Part shown: positions 1 to 8,459 of the stretch, in pieces
Position numbering within the stretch: the stretch's first letter is position 1
Layout: every line of letters starts with the position of its first letter
NCBI RefSeq assembly: GCF_003999195.1
Contig: NZ_RJVR01000294.1
Coordinates: 1 to 64,000 of the forward strand
Length of the DNA: 64,000 nt
Reading direction: 5' to 3'
From: Streptomyces soli
GTDB lineage: Bacteria > Actinomycetota > Actinomycetes > Streptomycetales > Streptomycetaceae
Notes under the pieces: model-generated
Seen by the model: the letters and a program-made list of their open reading frames with translations, nothing else
Database searches by the model: none
Told to the model about the DNA's origin: nothing
Made by a program: the position numbers and the translations under genes

Positions 1-524
1 GCAGCCGCAGCTCCGCCGTCGCCCCCGGGTTGCACGATGACCCGCGTAGCCGCGATGGTCGCGCTGTCGACCGTCCCCAGGACGAGGACGCTTGCGCCGT
101 TCTTCACGGCGCTCGCCGAGGCGCGGCGGGTTCCTTTCTCGTATTTCGTGGAGGACGCCTCGGTGACGGTCACCTCCACACCCGTTGCCGTCGCAAAGGT
201 GAAGCCCGACGTGGACGTGGTGTCGACGATGCCGGTCGCACCCCCGGCGGCCGGCCCGGACACGGGCCCGCCGCCGGTGGGCGTTGCGGTCGGTGAGGAC
301 GTGGCTGTGGCCGAAAGGGACGACGCGGACGACGAGAAATCCGCCGCAGCGGACGTGCCGGCACCGGTGAGTCCAGCGACCGCACACGTCAGCCCGGCGG
401 CCGTGATCCATCCACCCCTCTTCTTCGACAGCAACCGCCGTACGCTTGGCCGGCGTGCTCGCACGGCCATGGTTGCCGGGGCTGACCCAGCCGACGAGTG
501 GCTTGTCGGGTCGTAGTCGTTCAT
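1..524 (-). CDS. Secreted DUF5666-like protein (3' end outside window)
   Basis: Reading from ATG at 524 gives an open frame that runs off the window start, so the C-terminus is missing. GAGGAG sits 6-10 bases upstream. The product has a cytoplasmic N-terminus of about 40 residues ending in a twin-Lys/Arg stretch (LLSKKRGGW), one hydrophobic segment (ITAAGLTCAVAGLTG) and then a Ser/Thr/Pro/Gly-rich linker. The last visible part (GIVDTTSTSGFTFATATG, then VLVLGTVDSATIAATRV) has the repeated short beta-strand pattern of DUF5666, an OB-like surface domain. It is probably membrane-anchored or exported; function unknown. The plus-strand open frame over the same bases is a shadow. Confidence 0.7.
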   Translation of the reverse strand, partial: MNDYDPTSHSSAGSAPATMAVRARRPSVRRLLSKKRGGWITAAGLTCAVAGLTGAGTSAAADFSSSASSLSATATSSPTATPTGGGPVSGPAAGGATGIVDTTSTSGFTFATATGVEVTVTEASSTKYEKGTRRASASAVKNGASVLVLGTVDSATIAATRVIVQPGGDGGAAA

Positions 525-1100
525 GACGGCTCTCCTCATCGCTTGGACAACTACGCAGAGACTGTCGGCCGTTCCTATGAGGACTCCGTGGTTGACCTGT
601 GATTACTCTGAGCCATCCGGTCCTTAAGAGTTCGCGGCTGCCGCCGTACGCATCTGGCGCCTCGTCAACAAGTCAGAGGACCAGGAGCACGACGAGCTCC
701 CACCGGAATGCGGCCGGGCCCGCATCACACCTCTGGCACTTTTGCGATCCGGAACCCGTCCCGTCCGCCTACGCCTTGCGTCACGCTCTCGGCGGTCGCC
801 GACAGAGTTTGTCGCACGGGAGCTCGTCGAGAACCAGGTTGACGATGAAGTCCTCGAACCGCGGCGGCTCATCATGCCCGTACCCAAGCCGTCACAGGTC
901 GCGGCCGCCGAACAGCGCGCCGATCTTCGGCGGCGACATTCAAATTGAGGTTGAACACTGCTCGGGTCGTTACCGGTGAATCGACAGCTCGGCCCCGGTG
1001 AGTCGTTGTCCTGATCCGCCCCAGTTGAGGGCCATGATCTCGGCCATGATCGACACGGCCGTTTCTTCGGGAGGCACCCTCGCGAGACCCGCACCCTCGA
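525..1100. other. Non-genic stretch with degenerate coding traces
   Basis: No intact gene. Around 790-900 the minus strand has a short GC3-rich stretch (GYGHDEPPRFEDFIVNLVLD) bounded by stops and without a start, so it is probably a gene fragment; I do not recognise it. The longer frames here on both strands have unbiased codon use and look like shadows. 525-600 should contain the promoter of the DUF5666 gene, but no convincing -10/-35 pair is visible. Confidence 0.4.
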
Positions 1101-1439
1101 ATCCACAATATCCAGCTGGGCAAGGCGGCCAGCCGTACGTCCGGTGCGACATCGATCGTGACGCTGATACCGGATGCCCCCGCCTATGCCGACGTGCAGA
1201 CCGTCAACGGCCAGGGCGGGTACTCGGCCGCACAGTGCGACCTCACCATGGTGCCGACCCTGCGGGTCTTCCCGCCGAATCAGACGGAGTCGGCGAACAT
1301 TCCGTGGAACAAGCAGGAATGCGTCGGCTCCACCGTGCAGAACCTGCAGGTCGGCCCGGTGTACGGCAACAAGTACCGTCGGCCCTCGTTATCATCGATC
1401 TCCGGGACATGTACGCGCTCTGCCACGAGGACAGCATGA
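1101..1439 (+). pseudogene. DUF4232 protein, C-terminal fragment
   Basis: The frame through 1101-1380 reads SRTSGATSIVTLIPDAPAYA, later LRVFPPNQTESANIPW and a closing cysteine plus VGPVYGN. This is the second half of actinobacterial DUF4232 domains (the 'vTLaPGasAyA...LRVFPPNqT...Vgp' pattern). There is no signal peptide, no first half and no RBS-linked start, and after about 1380 the frame degenerates. DUF4232 proteins are normally secreted and of unknown role. This is a truncated leftover. Confidence 0.55.
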
Positions 1440-1603
1440 CGTGTCCGCGCCGCCCGGACCGACACCCGGACGGCGCGTCACAACAGGGCGAACGTTGCCT
1501 GATGCGGCAAATGCGGCACTAGATCGTCACCGGCTCTCCTTCGCCGCCGCCCTGCGGGCAACACGCCGCAGCGTCACCACGCTCACCGGTTCTTTTTTCC
1601 CCT

Positions 1604-1744
1604 CACCACCTCGCTGCCGAACTGGCCAATCTCGCCCGTGAACTGGCCCAGGAACTCAATCCGCCACGTCGCCTGCGTGTGCTGACCCGCCAAGCGAAAC
1701 GGAAGATGTCCCGCTTCCTCGCCTGGCACCCCGACCGGCCATAA
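1604..1744 (+). pseudogene. Transposase C-terminal remnant (IS4-like)
   Basis: A 46-codon tail (HHLAAELANLARELAQ, then LNPPRRLRV and KRKMSRFLAWHPDRP before TAA) has the Arg/Lys-rich ending with the KRKMS signature that I associate with IS4-family transposases of Streptomyces. The catalytic part is absent. Family assignment is by resemblance of this tail only. Confidence 0.35.
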
Positions 1745-1848
1745 CCACCCAGGCCACGTCGACGCCCCGCTGAAACACTGCAGGTCGTCCCAGCTACAGC
1801 AGCCAAGCCCAACACCTGAGTCAACGGCATTGAGGTCAAAGATCAAGC

Positions 1849-2766
1849 TCAGGAAAGTAGCTCGTAGGCAAGCGCGGCCACCGCGAGGTCCTCCCAGCCT
1901 GTTCCGACTGACTTGAAGAGCGTGACCTGGGCGGGGTCGATGGTTACGCCCCGAACGAGTTCTGCCAGGTCGGCGATGATGACTGAAGGTGGCACGCCGT
2001 CCGCGAGCGCCATCACGAGGTCTCCCGCTTCGGCGAGCGCGGCATCCCGGGACTCGACCACGACTTGGCTCCGTGCCACGGTCGCGGTTTCCACTTCGCG
2101 TGCGGTGGGCTCGTGCGAGCCGACGACGTTGAGATGCACGCGGTCGCCGATCCAGTCGTCAGGCACGACCGGGCTGCGGGCGGTTGTGCACAGGCACAGG
2201 ACGTGTGCCTGCGGCACGTCGTCGGCGCCGGCCGGATAGGCAGATATTCCTATCTCCACCAATGTCTTGATAAAGGTGTCTGTCGACTCCGGGGTCCGCC
2301 CAAGGACACCGACACGCTGGATGTCGCGCACGGCACGCATGGCGTGCACGTGGCCGAGCGCCTGCGGTCCGGTGCCGGCCACGACCAACTCGGTGGCGTC
2401 CGGCCGGGCGAGATGCCTGGTGGCGACTGCCGAGATCGCGGGTGTCCGCAGCGTGGTGAGCGCGGCGGCGTCGAACAATGCAAGCGGGGTCAGCGAGGCC
2501 GCGTCATGCAGGACGTAGGTGCCCTGGATGCGGGGAAGCCCCCGGGCGGGGTTACCCGGCGCGACGGTGATGAGTTTGATCCCCGCGTAGCGCGGGCTCT
2601 CGCTGGGCATGAGCAGGAACTCACCCGACTGCACCGGAACCGATGTGCGCAGCGGGTCCTGCCCTGGCCAGCCCGCGCGCAACGCGCTCTCCAGCGCGTC
2701 GATCGCTGCGGGGAGGGACACGAGGCCGGTAAGGGTCGGCAGGTCAACGTAGGGTGGGTGGGTCAT
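1849..2766 (-). CDS. Ornithine cyclodeaminase / mu-crystallin family NAD(P)-dependent enzyme
   Basis: 305 aa, about normal length for the family. The Rossmann dinucleotide site (ELVVAGTGPQALGHVHAMRA, about residues 125-144) and the substrate-side stretch GIKLITVAPGN (about 63-73) are typical. Members deaminate ornithine or reduce cyclic imines such as delta-1-pyrroline-2-carboxylate. The start overlaps the stop of the proline racemase-family gene by four bases (ATGA), so they are translationally coupled. Paired with a proline racemase-type enzyme, the best guess is a pyrroline-2-carboxylate or related ketimine reductase in (hydroxy)proline catabolism; lysine or ornithine cyclodeaminase remains possible. 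Last gene of a three-gene minus-strand operon. Confidence 0.85.
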   Translation of the reverse strand: MTHPPYVDLPTLTGLVSLPAAIDALESALRAGWPGQDPLRTSVPVQSGEFLLMPSESPRYAGIKLITVAPGNPARGLPRIQGTYVLHDAASLTPLALFDAAALTTLRTPAISAVATRHLARPDATELVVAGTGPQALGHVHAMRAVRDIQRVGVLGRTPESTDTFIKTLVEIGISAYPAGADDVPQAHVLCLCTTARSPVVPDDWIGDRVHLNVVGSHEPTAREVETATVARSQVVVESRDAALAEAGDLVMALADGVPPSVIIADLAELVRGVTIDPAQVTLFKSVGTGWEDLAVAALAYELLS

Positions 2767-3770
2767 CGCAGTGAGAAGCCTTCTCCAAGCGGGTCCCCGC
2801 TGTCGAGAATGAACCGGTGCTCACCGGTGCGGAAGGCACTCCCCTCGACCTCTGTGTAGTAGCCGGCCCGGCCCAGCGTGGTGGTCGTACCGAGAACGCG
2901 TCCGAGGAACCTCGTGCCCACCACACTGTCGTGGACCAGTTCGCTGTCGATCAGGCGGCCCTCGTCGGCGAGAAGAGCGAGACGGGCGGTGGTGCCGCTG
3001 CCGCACGGTGACCTGTCTACCTCTCCGTCTGCGAACACGGTGCAGCTGCGCTGGTGAGCGCCGCCCTTGGCCGGCCGGGGCAGGTCCTCGTAGAACGTCA
3101 CGCCGTAGATGCCGGACAGGCGGGGATCCGCGGGGTGTTCGGCGGCCTGGCGGGAGTCGAGGGCGGATTTGATCTGGCGGCTCAATGCGATCAAGCGTGG
3201 CAGGTCGCCCGGGGTGACGGCTGCCCCGAGCCGGTCGGCGCGGACCGAGGCGTAGAACGCGCCGCCGTAGGCGATGTCGACCGTCGCGGGGCCGGCGTCG
3301 GTGTCCACGATCACACCTCGGGCGTGCACGAAGGCGGGCACGTTGCGGAAGCCTACCGACCGAGGCTTACCGCCGGTCAAGCGGACGATGGCGCCGACCC
3401 GGCCGGACGGCACATCGATCTGTATCGTCACCTCGCCGTCCGGCGGCGCGTCGACGCGTCCGGTCTCGACCGCCCAGGTACCGAGTGCGATGGTGCCGTG
3501 CCCGCACGCGGTGGAGTAGCCGTCCTTGTGGAAGAAGACCGCCCCGAACGACGCTCCGTCATCGTCGGGCGGGGTGACGAAGCAGCCGTACATGTCGGCG
3601 TGGCCGCGCGGCTCGTGGACCAGCAGCCGGCGGATTCGGTCGATCTCGGCGGACGCGGCGTTCTCCCGGCGGTCCAGCACGGTGGAACCGGTCAGGTCGG
3701 GCGCGCCGCCGGTGACGATCCGGAACGGCTCTCCGGCGGTGTGATAGTCGACGGTGCTGATCTCAAGCAC
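2763..3770 (-). CDS. Proline racemase-family protein (Cys/Cys active site)
   Basis: 335 aa, full length. GTG start at 3770 behind AAGGAG. The two active-site loops are visible: STACGHGTIALG near residue 88 and DRSPCGSGTTAR near residue 255. Cys in both places is the racemase/epimerase arrangement (proline racemase or 4-hydroxyproline 2-epimerase). Trans-3-hydroxyproline dehydratases carry Thr at the second site. The GHGTIALG wording of the first loop, however, resembles the dehydratase-like clade, so the exact reaction is open. It lies 28 bases after the CocE-type hydrolase and overlaps the cyclodeaminase-family gene. Inferred role: inverting or entering prolyl or hydroxyprolyl amino acids released from imported peptides. 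Confidence 0.85.
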   Translation of the reverse strand: MLEISTVDYHTAGEPFRIVTGGAPDLTGSTVLDRRENAASAEIDRIRRLLVHEPRGHADMYGCFVTPPDDDGASFGAVFFHKDGYSTACGHGTIALGTWAVETGRVDAPPDGEVTIQIDVPSGRVGAIVRLTGGKPRSVGFRNVPAFVHARGVIVDTDAGPATVDIAYGGAFYASVRADRLGAAVTPGDLPRLIALSRQIKSALDSRQAAEHPADPRLSGIYGVTFYEDLPRPAKGGAHQRSCTVFADGEVDRSPCGSGTTARLALLADEGRLIDSELVHDSVVGTRFLGRVLGTTTTLGRAGYYTEVEGSAFRTGEHRFILDSGDPLGEGFSLR

Positions 3771-3798
3771 GGGTCTCTCCTTGTGGTGGATCGCTGTT

Positions 3799-5511
3799 TC
3801 AGCCGGTCACATCGGCTGCGGGGATCACGGGCAGGATCAGCCGTGACGGGTGTCCGGCGCTGTGCCAGACGCTGTTCTCGGCGACCTTGCTCTCCACTCC
3901 GGTCGCCAGCGGCCCGCCGGTGTTCAGGTTGCGGTCGTACTTCGGGAAGGTGCTCGAGGAGATCTCCAGCCGGATTTGGTGGCCGGCGCGGAAGACCTGG
4001 GAGGTGCTCCACAGGTGCACCTCGAACTTGTACACCTCGCCGGGTCGCAGGAACCTTTCCTCGTCGAGCCCTTCGCGGAATCGTCCGCGCACGATGCCGT
4101 CATTCAGGCGCTGGCAGAAGCCGTCGGGGTGCACGTCCACGAGCTTGGCGGTGAAGTCGGTGTCCACCGCGTCGCTGGACGCGAACAGCTCCAGGCGGAC
4201 CGGGCCGGTCACCTCCACATCGGTCTCCAGCACAGGGGTGGAGTAGACGAGAACGTCCGCGCGCTCTTCGATCGTGCGGTAGTCGTCGGGTCCGCCGATC
4301 TGGTGTGAGGTCGATGAGGTGATGTACGGCACCGGATCGGCGGGGTCGTAGCGGTAGGTGTCGGCAGGCTCGTCGGTGCCCGGCTGTTCCCAGGTCAGGA
4401 CGCCGTCACCGAACCGGGTGTTCGCGCTGCCGCCGCTGGACAGGTAGAGCGAGGTCCACTTGGTGCGCGCGATCGGCCATTCGTCCTCGCTGCGCCACTG
4501 GTCCTCGCCCATGATGAACAGTTGGGCACGGGGGTCGGCGTGGGCGCCGTTGTCCAGGCCCTTGACGAAGTGGTCGAGGAAGCGCAATTCGTGGCCGTCG
4601 AGGTCGAAGTCCGCGCCGGGGCCGAAGTCGATGGGGCCGAGGGTCCGCTCCCGCCGCCGGGTGAGGCCGTGGTCCCAGGGCCCGACGACGAGCCGCTGGG
4701 CGCGCTGGGTCCGCTCGGTCGGCGCCTGCTTGGTCATCCGGGTGAAGTTGATGAACGTGGCCGGCTGCACGTCGTCGTACCAGCCGGTGACGTGCATGGT
4801 GGGGATGTCGACCTGGCCGAACCGGTGCTGGTAGTTCTTCGGACCCCAGTACTCGGTGTCCGATGGCGAGTGGGACAGATCGTCTCGCCAGTGCTTGCTG
4901 TGGAACCCCGCGTGCTCGTCCAGGCTGAGCAGCGGCAGGTGATCGTAGACCGCGTCCCAGTCGATCCCCTCGACGTACTGCAAGGAACGGCCGTCTATCA
5001 GCCGGAACCAGCAGACCTCCATCGGCAGGTGCACGCCGGTCGGCCACTCCACGAAGGGGTCGGACGGTGGCACGTAGACGATCATCGCCTTCAGGCTCGG
5101 CGGCTGCTCGACCGCGGTCAGCCACTGCACGTAGCCGAGGTAGGACTGCCCCCAGGTGACGACCTGGCCGTCGCACCAGGGCTGCTTGGCGGCCCACTCG
5201 ATGGTGTCGTAGCCGTCGAGCGGCTCGTCGCGGTGTGGCCGGAAGTCCCCCTCCGAGTCGCCGCGTCCCCGTACGTCCATCCAGAGGAAGGCATATCCGC
5301 GCCGCGCCCACCACATGGCTTTGCGGTAGGAGAATTCGGTGTTCTTGCCGTACGGCGTGCGGGCGACGATGACCGGCACGGGAGCGTCGGTGTCGGGCCG
5401 GTACAGGTCGGCAACGAGCACCACGCTGTCACGCATGGCCACCGGGATGTTGAGTTCTTGCCGCACGTTGATTGCGGCGTTCTTGGCGTTTTCCGCGCTT
5501 GACGAGGTCAT
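3799..5511 (-). CDS. CocE/NonD-family (X-Pro dipeptidyl-peptidase S15) hydrolase
   Basis: 570 aa, the usual size. The S15 alpha/beta-hydrolase core is at residues ~30-320: ARTPYGKN, then WMDVRGRGDSEGDF, then the nucleophile elbow TWGQSYLGYVQW (Ser about 124) and the late VVGPWDHG carrying the catalytic His. The C-terminal jelly-roll (X-Pro DAP C domain) starts near residue 330 (VTGPVRLELFASS). Family members cleave X-Pro dipeptides, esters (cocaine esterase) or acyl-amino bonds. There is no signal peptide, so it is cytoplasmic. First gene of the minus-strand operon with proline racemase- and cyclodeaminase-family genes, divergent from a GntR regulator and peptide transporter, which supports action on proline-containing peptides. 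Specificity is inferred from context. Confidence 0.85.
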   Translation of the reverse strand: MTSSSAENAKNAAINVRQELNIPVAMRDSVVLVADLYRPDTDAPVPVIVARTPYGKNTEFSYRKAMWWARRGYAFLWMDVRGRGDSEGDFRPHRDEPLDGYDTIEWAAKQPWCDGQVVTWGQSYLGYVQWLTAVEQPPSLKAMIVYVPPSDPFVEWPTGVHLPMEVCWFRLIDGRSLQYVEGIDWDAVYDHLPLLSLDEHAGFHSKHWRDDLSHSPSDTEYWGPKNYQHRFGQVDIPTMHVTGWYDDVQPATFINFTRMTKQAPTERTQRAQRLVVGPWDHGLTRRRERTLGPIDFGPGADFDLDGHELRFLDHFVKGLDNGAHADPRAQLFIMGEDQWRSEDEWPIARTKWTSLYLSSGGSANTRFGDGVLTWEQPGTDEPADTYRYDPADPVPYITSSTSHQIGGPDDYRTIEERADVLVYSTPVLETDVEVTGPVRLELFASSDAVDTDFTAKLVDVHPDGFCQRLNDGIVRGRFREGLDEERFLRPGEVYKFEVHLWSTSQVFRAGHQIRLEISSSTFPKYDRNLNTGGPLATGVESKVAENSVWHSAGHPSRLILPVIPAADVTG

Positions 5512-5702
5512 TTGCTGCTTGTCCTTCAGCGTTCGGTCAGCGGGCTGTGGAGCACATTCGGTCAGCAGGTCGGGGCGGTGTGACGGAGGCTCAGCGATCT
5601 GCTCTGGCGTTCTCCCCCTTGTACTGCGCCTCGACAGAGTAGTACCTTACACCTCATGCATCACACCTTAACTACAGAATCGCGCGGCCCCGGCGGGCAG
5701 GC
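5512..5702. promoter_or_regulatory. Divergent promoter region between hydrolase operon and GntR gene
   Basis: 191-bp intergenic region separating the divergent cocE-type operon and the GntR/transporter operon. An AT-richer core at about 5638-5685 (GTAGTACCTTACACC, then ATGCAT and TTAAC) is the likely promoter/operator zone, and the GntR protein next to it is the obvious candidate to bind here. No clear inverted repeat of the FadR type was found by eye. Confidence 0.4.
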
Positions 5703-6422
5703 GTGACGGCCGCGAGCGGGCTCGGCGATGGCGCCGAGCGCGGGCAGGGAGAGCTTGGTGTTCTCGCGCGGACCAGCTTGCGAGACGAAGCGGCCAGGCT
5801 GATTCGGGCCCGGATCATCACCGGCGCACTGGTCGCCGGCGAGCTCCACTCGATCGGCAGCATCGCGGCTCAGCTGGGTGTCTCCGTGACCCCGGTGCGT
5901 GAGGCGGTCCTCGACCTCGCCAAGGAAGAGCTCGTTGACGTCGTGCGCAACCGCGGGTTCCGGGTCCGCACCCTCAGCGAGGACGACCTGGACGCGGTGG
6001 TCCGCATCCGCTCGATGCTTGAGGTTGCGGCCGTGCGGGACCTCGCGGCCATCCGGCCGACCCAGGACCTGTCGGATTTGCGGGCGCTGGCCAAGGAGAC
6101 CGAACAGAAAGCGGTGAGCGGAGACATGGTCGCTTTCATCGCTCATGACCACGACCTGCATCTGGGCCTGCTAGCGAGGACGGGCAACCGCTACCTCGTG
6201 GAGATCGTGGGTCGCCTGCGCAACCAGACCCGGTTGCACGGCCTGCAGCAGATGATCGGATCGCCGGATCTGATCGACTCCGCGCGAGAGCACGAACTGC
6301 TGCTGGACGCCATCGAAGCCGGTGACGTCGACAGGGCCGAGCGCCTGATGGCCCAGCACATCAGGCATGCCCGTGGCGTGTGGGCCGGACTGGCCGACGG
6401 CACGGGTTCCGATTCCGGCTGA
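5703..6422 (+). CDS. GntR-family regulator, FCD (FadR) subfamily
   Basis: 239 aa. N-terminal winged helix (LRDEAARLIRARIITGAL, then SIAAQLGVSVTPVREAVLDL, residues ~22-70) followed by an all-helical FCD domain with the metal-ligand pattern (Asp/His in HDHDLHLGLL about residue 145, His of REHELLLDAI about 198, His of MAQHIRHA about 220). GTG start; its RBS is weak. FCD regulators are usually repressors released by small acids or amino acids. It sits between the minus-strand hydrolase operon and the peptide transporter, about 110 bases before the lipoprotein gene, so it probably controls both. Confidence 0.88.
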   Translation: MTAASGLGDGAERGQGELGVLARTSLRDEAARLIRARIITGALVAGELHSIGSIAAQLGVSVTPVREAVLDLAKEELVDVVRNRGFRVRTLSEDDLDAVVRIRSMLEVAAVRDLAAIRPTQDLSDLRALAKETEQKAVSGDMVAFIAHDHDLHLGLLARTGNRYLVEIVGRLRNQTRLHGLQQMIGSPDLIDSAREHELLLDAIEAGDVDRAERLMAQHIRHARGVWAGLADGTGSDSG

Positions 6423-6534
6423 CCTCATCACGGAGATTCCGGCTTCGCCCGGACCTCCCCGAAAGATCCATTCCCCCCAAACCCCCGGTTTGCAGCAGGC
6501 CCTCCCGGGCCCGAAGATCGACGAAGGACAAGCG

Positions 6535-8325
6535 ATGAGAGAAGGTCGGAAACGTCCGGCAAGAGCCCTCGGCATGGTGGTCAGCGCGCTCGCGCTCAGC
6601 CTTGCCATGGCGGCATGCTCCGGTGCCCCCGCCGGCACCGGCGGTGCTGACACGGGTGCTGCCAAGCAGATCCAGGGCGACGCGAACACGGTCAACAACG
6701 GTCCGGTCAAGTCAGGTGGGAACCTCACCTACGTCCTGGAGAAGAACGTCGCCAGCTGGAACCCGCTGACGCCCATCGGAAGCACGGTGGAGTCAATGGA
6801 AGCGGTCGCGGGCGTCATGCCCAGCGTCTACGTTCCCCAGCCGGACATGCAGACCGTGAAGCTCAACACCAACCTGGTGCTGAGCGCCAAGCAGACGTCG
6901 ACGAGCCCGCAGACCATCGTCTACAAGATCAACCCCAAGGCGGTCTGGTCGGACAAGACACCGATCAGCGCGGACGACTTCAGCTACCTGTGGAAGACCC
7001 AGAACGCCAAGGACTGCCCCAAGTGCCAGGTGGCGTCGACCACCGGCTACGACCAGATCGCCTCTGTCAGCGGATCCGACGGCGGCAAGACCGCGACCGT
7101 GGTGTTCAAGAAGCCTTTCGCGGCCTGGCAGACGCTGTTCTCCTTCCTGCTCCCGTCGCACATCGCGGCCACCTACGGTGACATCAAGACCGCGGCGGGG
7201 CTGGCGACCAGCTTCAACCACGGGTTCGCCGACAAGCCGCCGACCTGGTCCGGCGGGCCGTTCACCATCAAGCAGTTCCAGCCCAGCCAGGCCGTCATCG
7301 AGGCCAAGAACGCCAGTTGGTACGGCAGCGGCCCGAATCTGGACCAGGTGACCTTCCGCATCATCACCGACACCACGCAGGAGGTCCCGGCGCTGCAGAA
7401 CCATGAGGTTCAGGCCATCGCCCCCGCGCCCCAGGTAGACCTGCTCAACCAGCTCAAGCAGCTCCAGGGCGTGAACTACCAGGTCGGGACCACCTACTTC
7501 TGGGAGCACTTCGAGTTCAACCTGAACAACCCGTTCCTCGGGCAGAACCCGGCCGGCGACGCGCTGCGCCAGTCGATGTTCACCGCGGTCGACACCCAGG
7601 GCATCATCGACAGGACCGTCGGCCAGATCAGTCCTGGCATCAAGCCGCTGAACAACCACTTCTTCATGCCCCAACAGCAGGGCTACCAGGACAACGTCGG
7701 CTCGCTCGGCTTCGGCAAGGCCGACGTCGCCAAGGCCAAGCAGATCCTGCAGACCGCGGGCTACACCGGCATCGGCACCAAGCTGGTCGCCCCGGACGGC
7801 AAGCCGGTGCCCGCGCTGCGCTTCGTCTACACGGCGGGCAACCAGCTGCGCCAGACCGAGGGCACGCTGTTCGCCTCGTACGTCAAGCCGCTCGGCATCA
7901 CCGTCAACGTCGAGCCGACAGACAATCTGGGCGCCAGCCAGGTCCACCAGGACTCGCACTACGACTACGACATCATCGTGTTCGCCTGGGTCGGCTCTGC
8001 GTTCCCGGCGGCGATCAACGCTCCGGTCTACCTGTCGTGCCCGAAGGGCGTGACCTACTGCAGCAATAACATCGCCAACTACCGCAACGCCAACGTGGAC
8101 AAGTTGCTGAAGGACTCAGTCACCAACCTGGACCCGACGGCGGTGGCGGCCGATCTCAACAAGGCGGACAAGCAGATCTCCTCGGACGCCGTCTCGCTGC
8201 CGCTCTACCAGCGGCCCGGCCTGCTCGCCTACGACAGCAAGTACGGCGGCATCCGCAACAACGCCAACTACATCGGCCCGACGTACAACATCGCCGACTG
8301 GGGCTTGCTCGAGTCCGGCAGCTAG
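6535..8325 (+). CDS. ABC peptide transporter substrate-binding lipoprotein
   Basis: 596 aa. ATG at 6535 follows a GAAGGA RBS; an upstream in-frame ATG would extend back into the end of the GntR gene without an RBS. The lipoprotein signal peptide is clear (ALGMVVSALALSLAMAACSG, lipobox AMAAC, about residues 12-27). The rest fits SBP_bac_5 (OppA/DppA): GGNLTYVLEKNVASWNPL at the mature N-terminus and WSDKTPISADDFSYLW. It should capture oligopeptides outside the membrane for the permeases and ATPases that follow. Long for the family (typically 530-560), mainly through the linker after the lipobox. Confidence 0.92.
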   Translation: MREGRKRPARALGMVVSALALSLAMAACSGAPAGTGGADTGAAKQIQGDANTVNNGPVKSGGNLTYVLEKNVASWNPLTPIGSTVESMEAVAGVMPSVYVPQPDMQTVKLNTNLVLSAKQTSTSPQTIVYKINPKAVWSDKTPISADDFSYLWKTQNAKDCPKCQVASTTGYDQIASVSGSDGGKTATVVFKKPFAAWQTLFSFLLPSHIAATYGDIKTAAGLATSFNHGFADKPPTWSGGPFTIKQFQPSQAVIEAKNASWYGSGPNLDQVTFRIITDTTQEVPALQNHEVQAIAPAPQVDLLNQLKQLQGVNYQVGTTYFWEHFEFNLNNPFLGQNPAGDALRQSMFTAVDTQGIIDRTVGQISPGIKPLNNHFFMPQQQGYQDNVGSLGFGKADVAKAKQILQTAGYTGIGTKLVAPDGKPVPALRFVYTAGNQLRQTEGTLFASYVKPLGITVNVEPTDNLGASQVHQDSHYDYDIIVFAWVGSAFPAAINAPVYLSCPKGVTYCSNNIANYRNANVDKLLKDSVTNLDPTAVAADLNKADKQISSDAVSLPLYQRPGLLAYDSKYGGIRNNANYIGPTYNIADWGLLESGS

Positions 8326-8347
8326 CCTCCCGCCCCGAAACGTCCGA

Positions 8348-8410
8348 GTCGCGGTCCGTACGGCCCGCCCGCATCCCCACCCAGGGGTGCGGCCGGGCCA
8401 GGACCGCGAC
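8348..8410 (+). promoter_or_regulatory. Long stem-loop between binding-protein and permease genes
   Basis: GTCGCGGTCC (8348-8357) pairs exactly with GGACCGCGAC (8401-8410). Inside, a second imperfect GC-rich arm pair around GCATCCCC and GGGGTGC extends the hairpin. It lies in the 134-bp gap after the binding-protein stop with no T-tract, as expected of an mRNA-stabilising or partial attenuation structure that lets the binding protein be made in excess over the membrane subunits. Confidence 0.5.
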
Positions 8411-8459
8411 GGTGACCCCAAGCCGCCCCCGTCGCCGACGGTGGGAAGGAGACCACACA

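Noticed and set aside
624-1106. 160-codon minus-strand open frame
   Set aside because: Arg/Ser-rich translation without GC3 bias, RBS or family resemblance; treated as a shadow.
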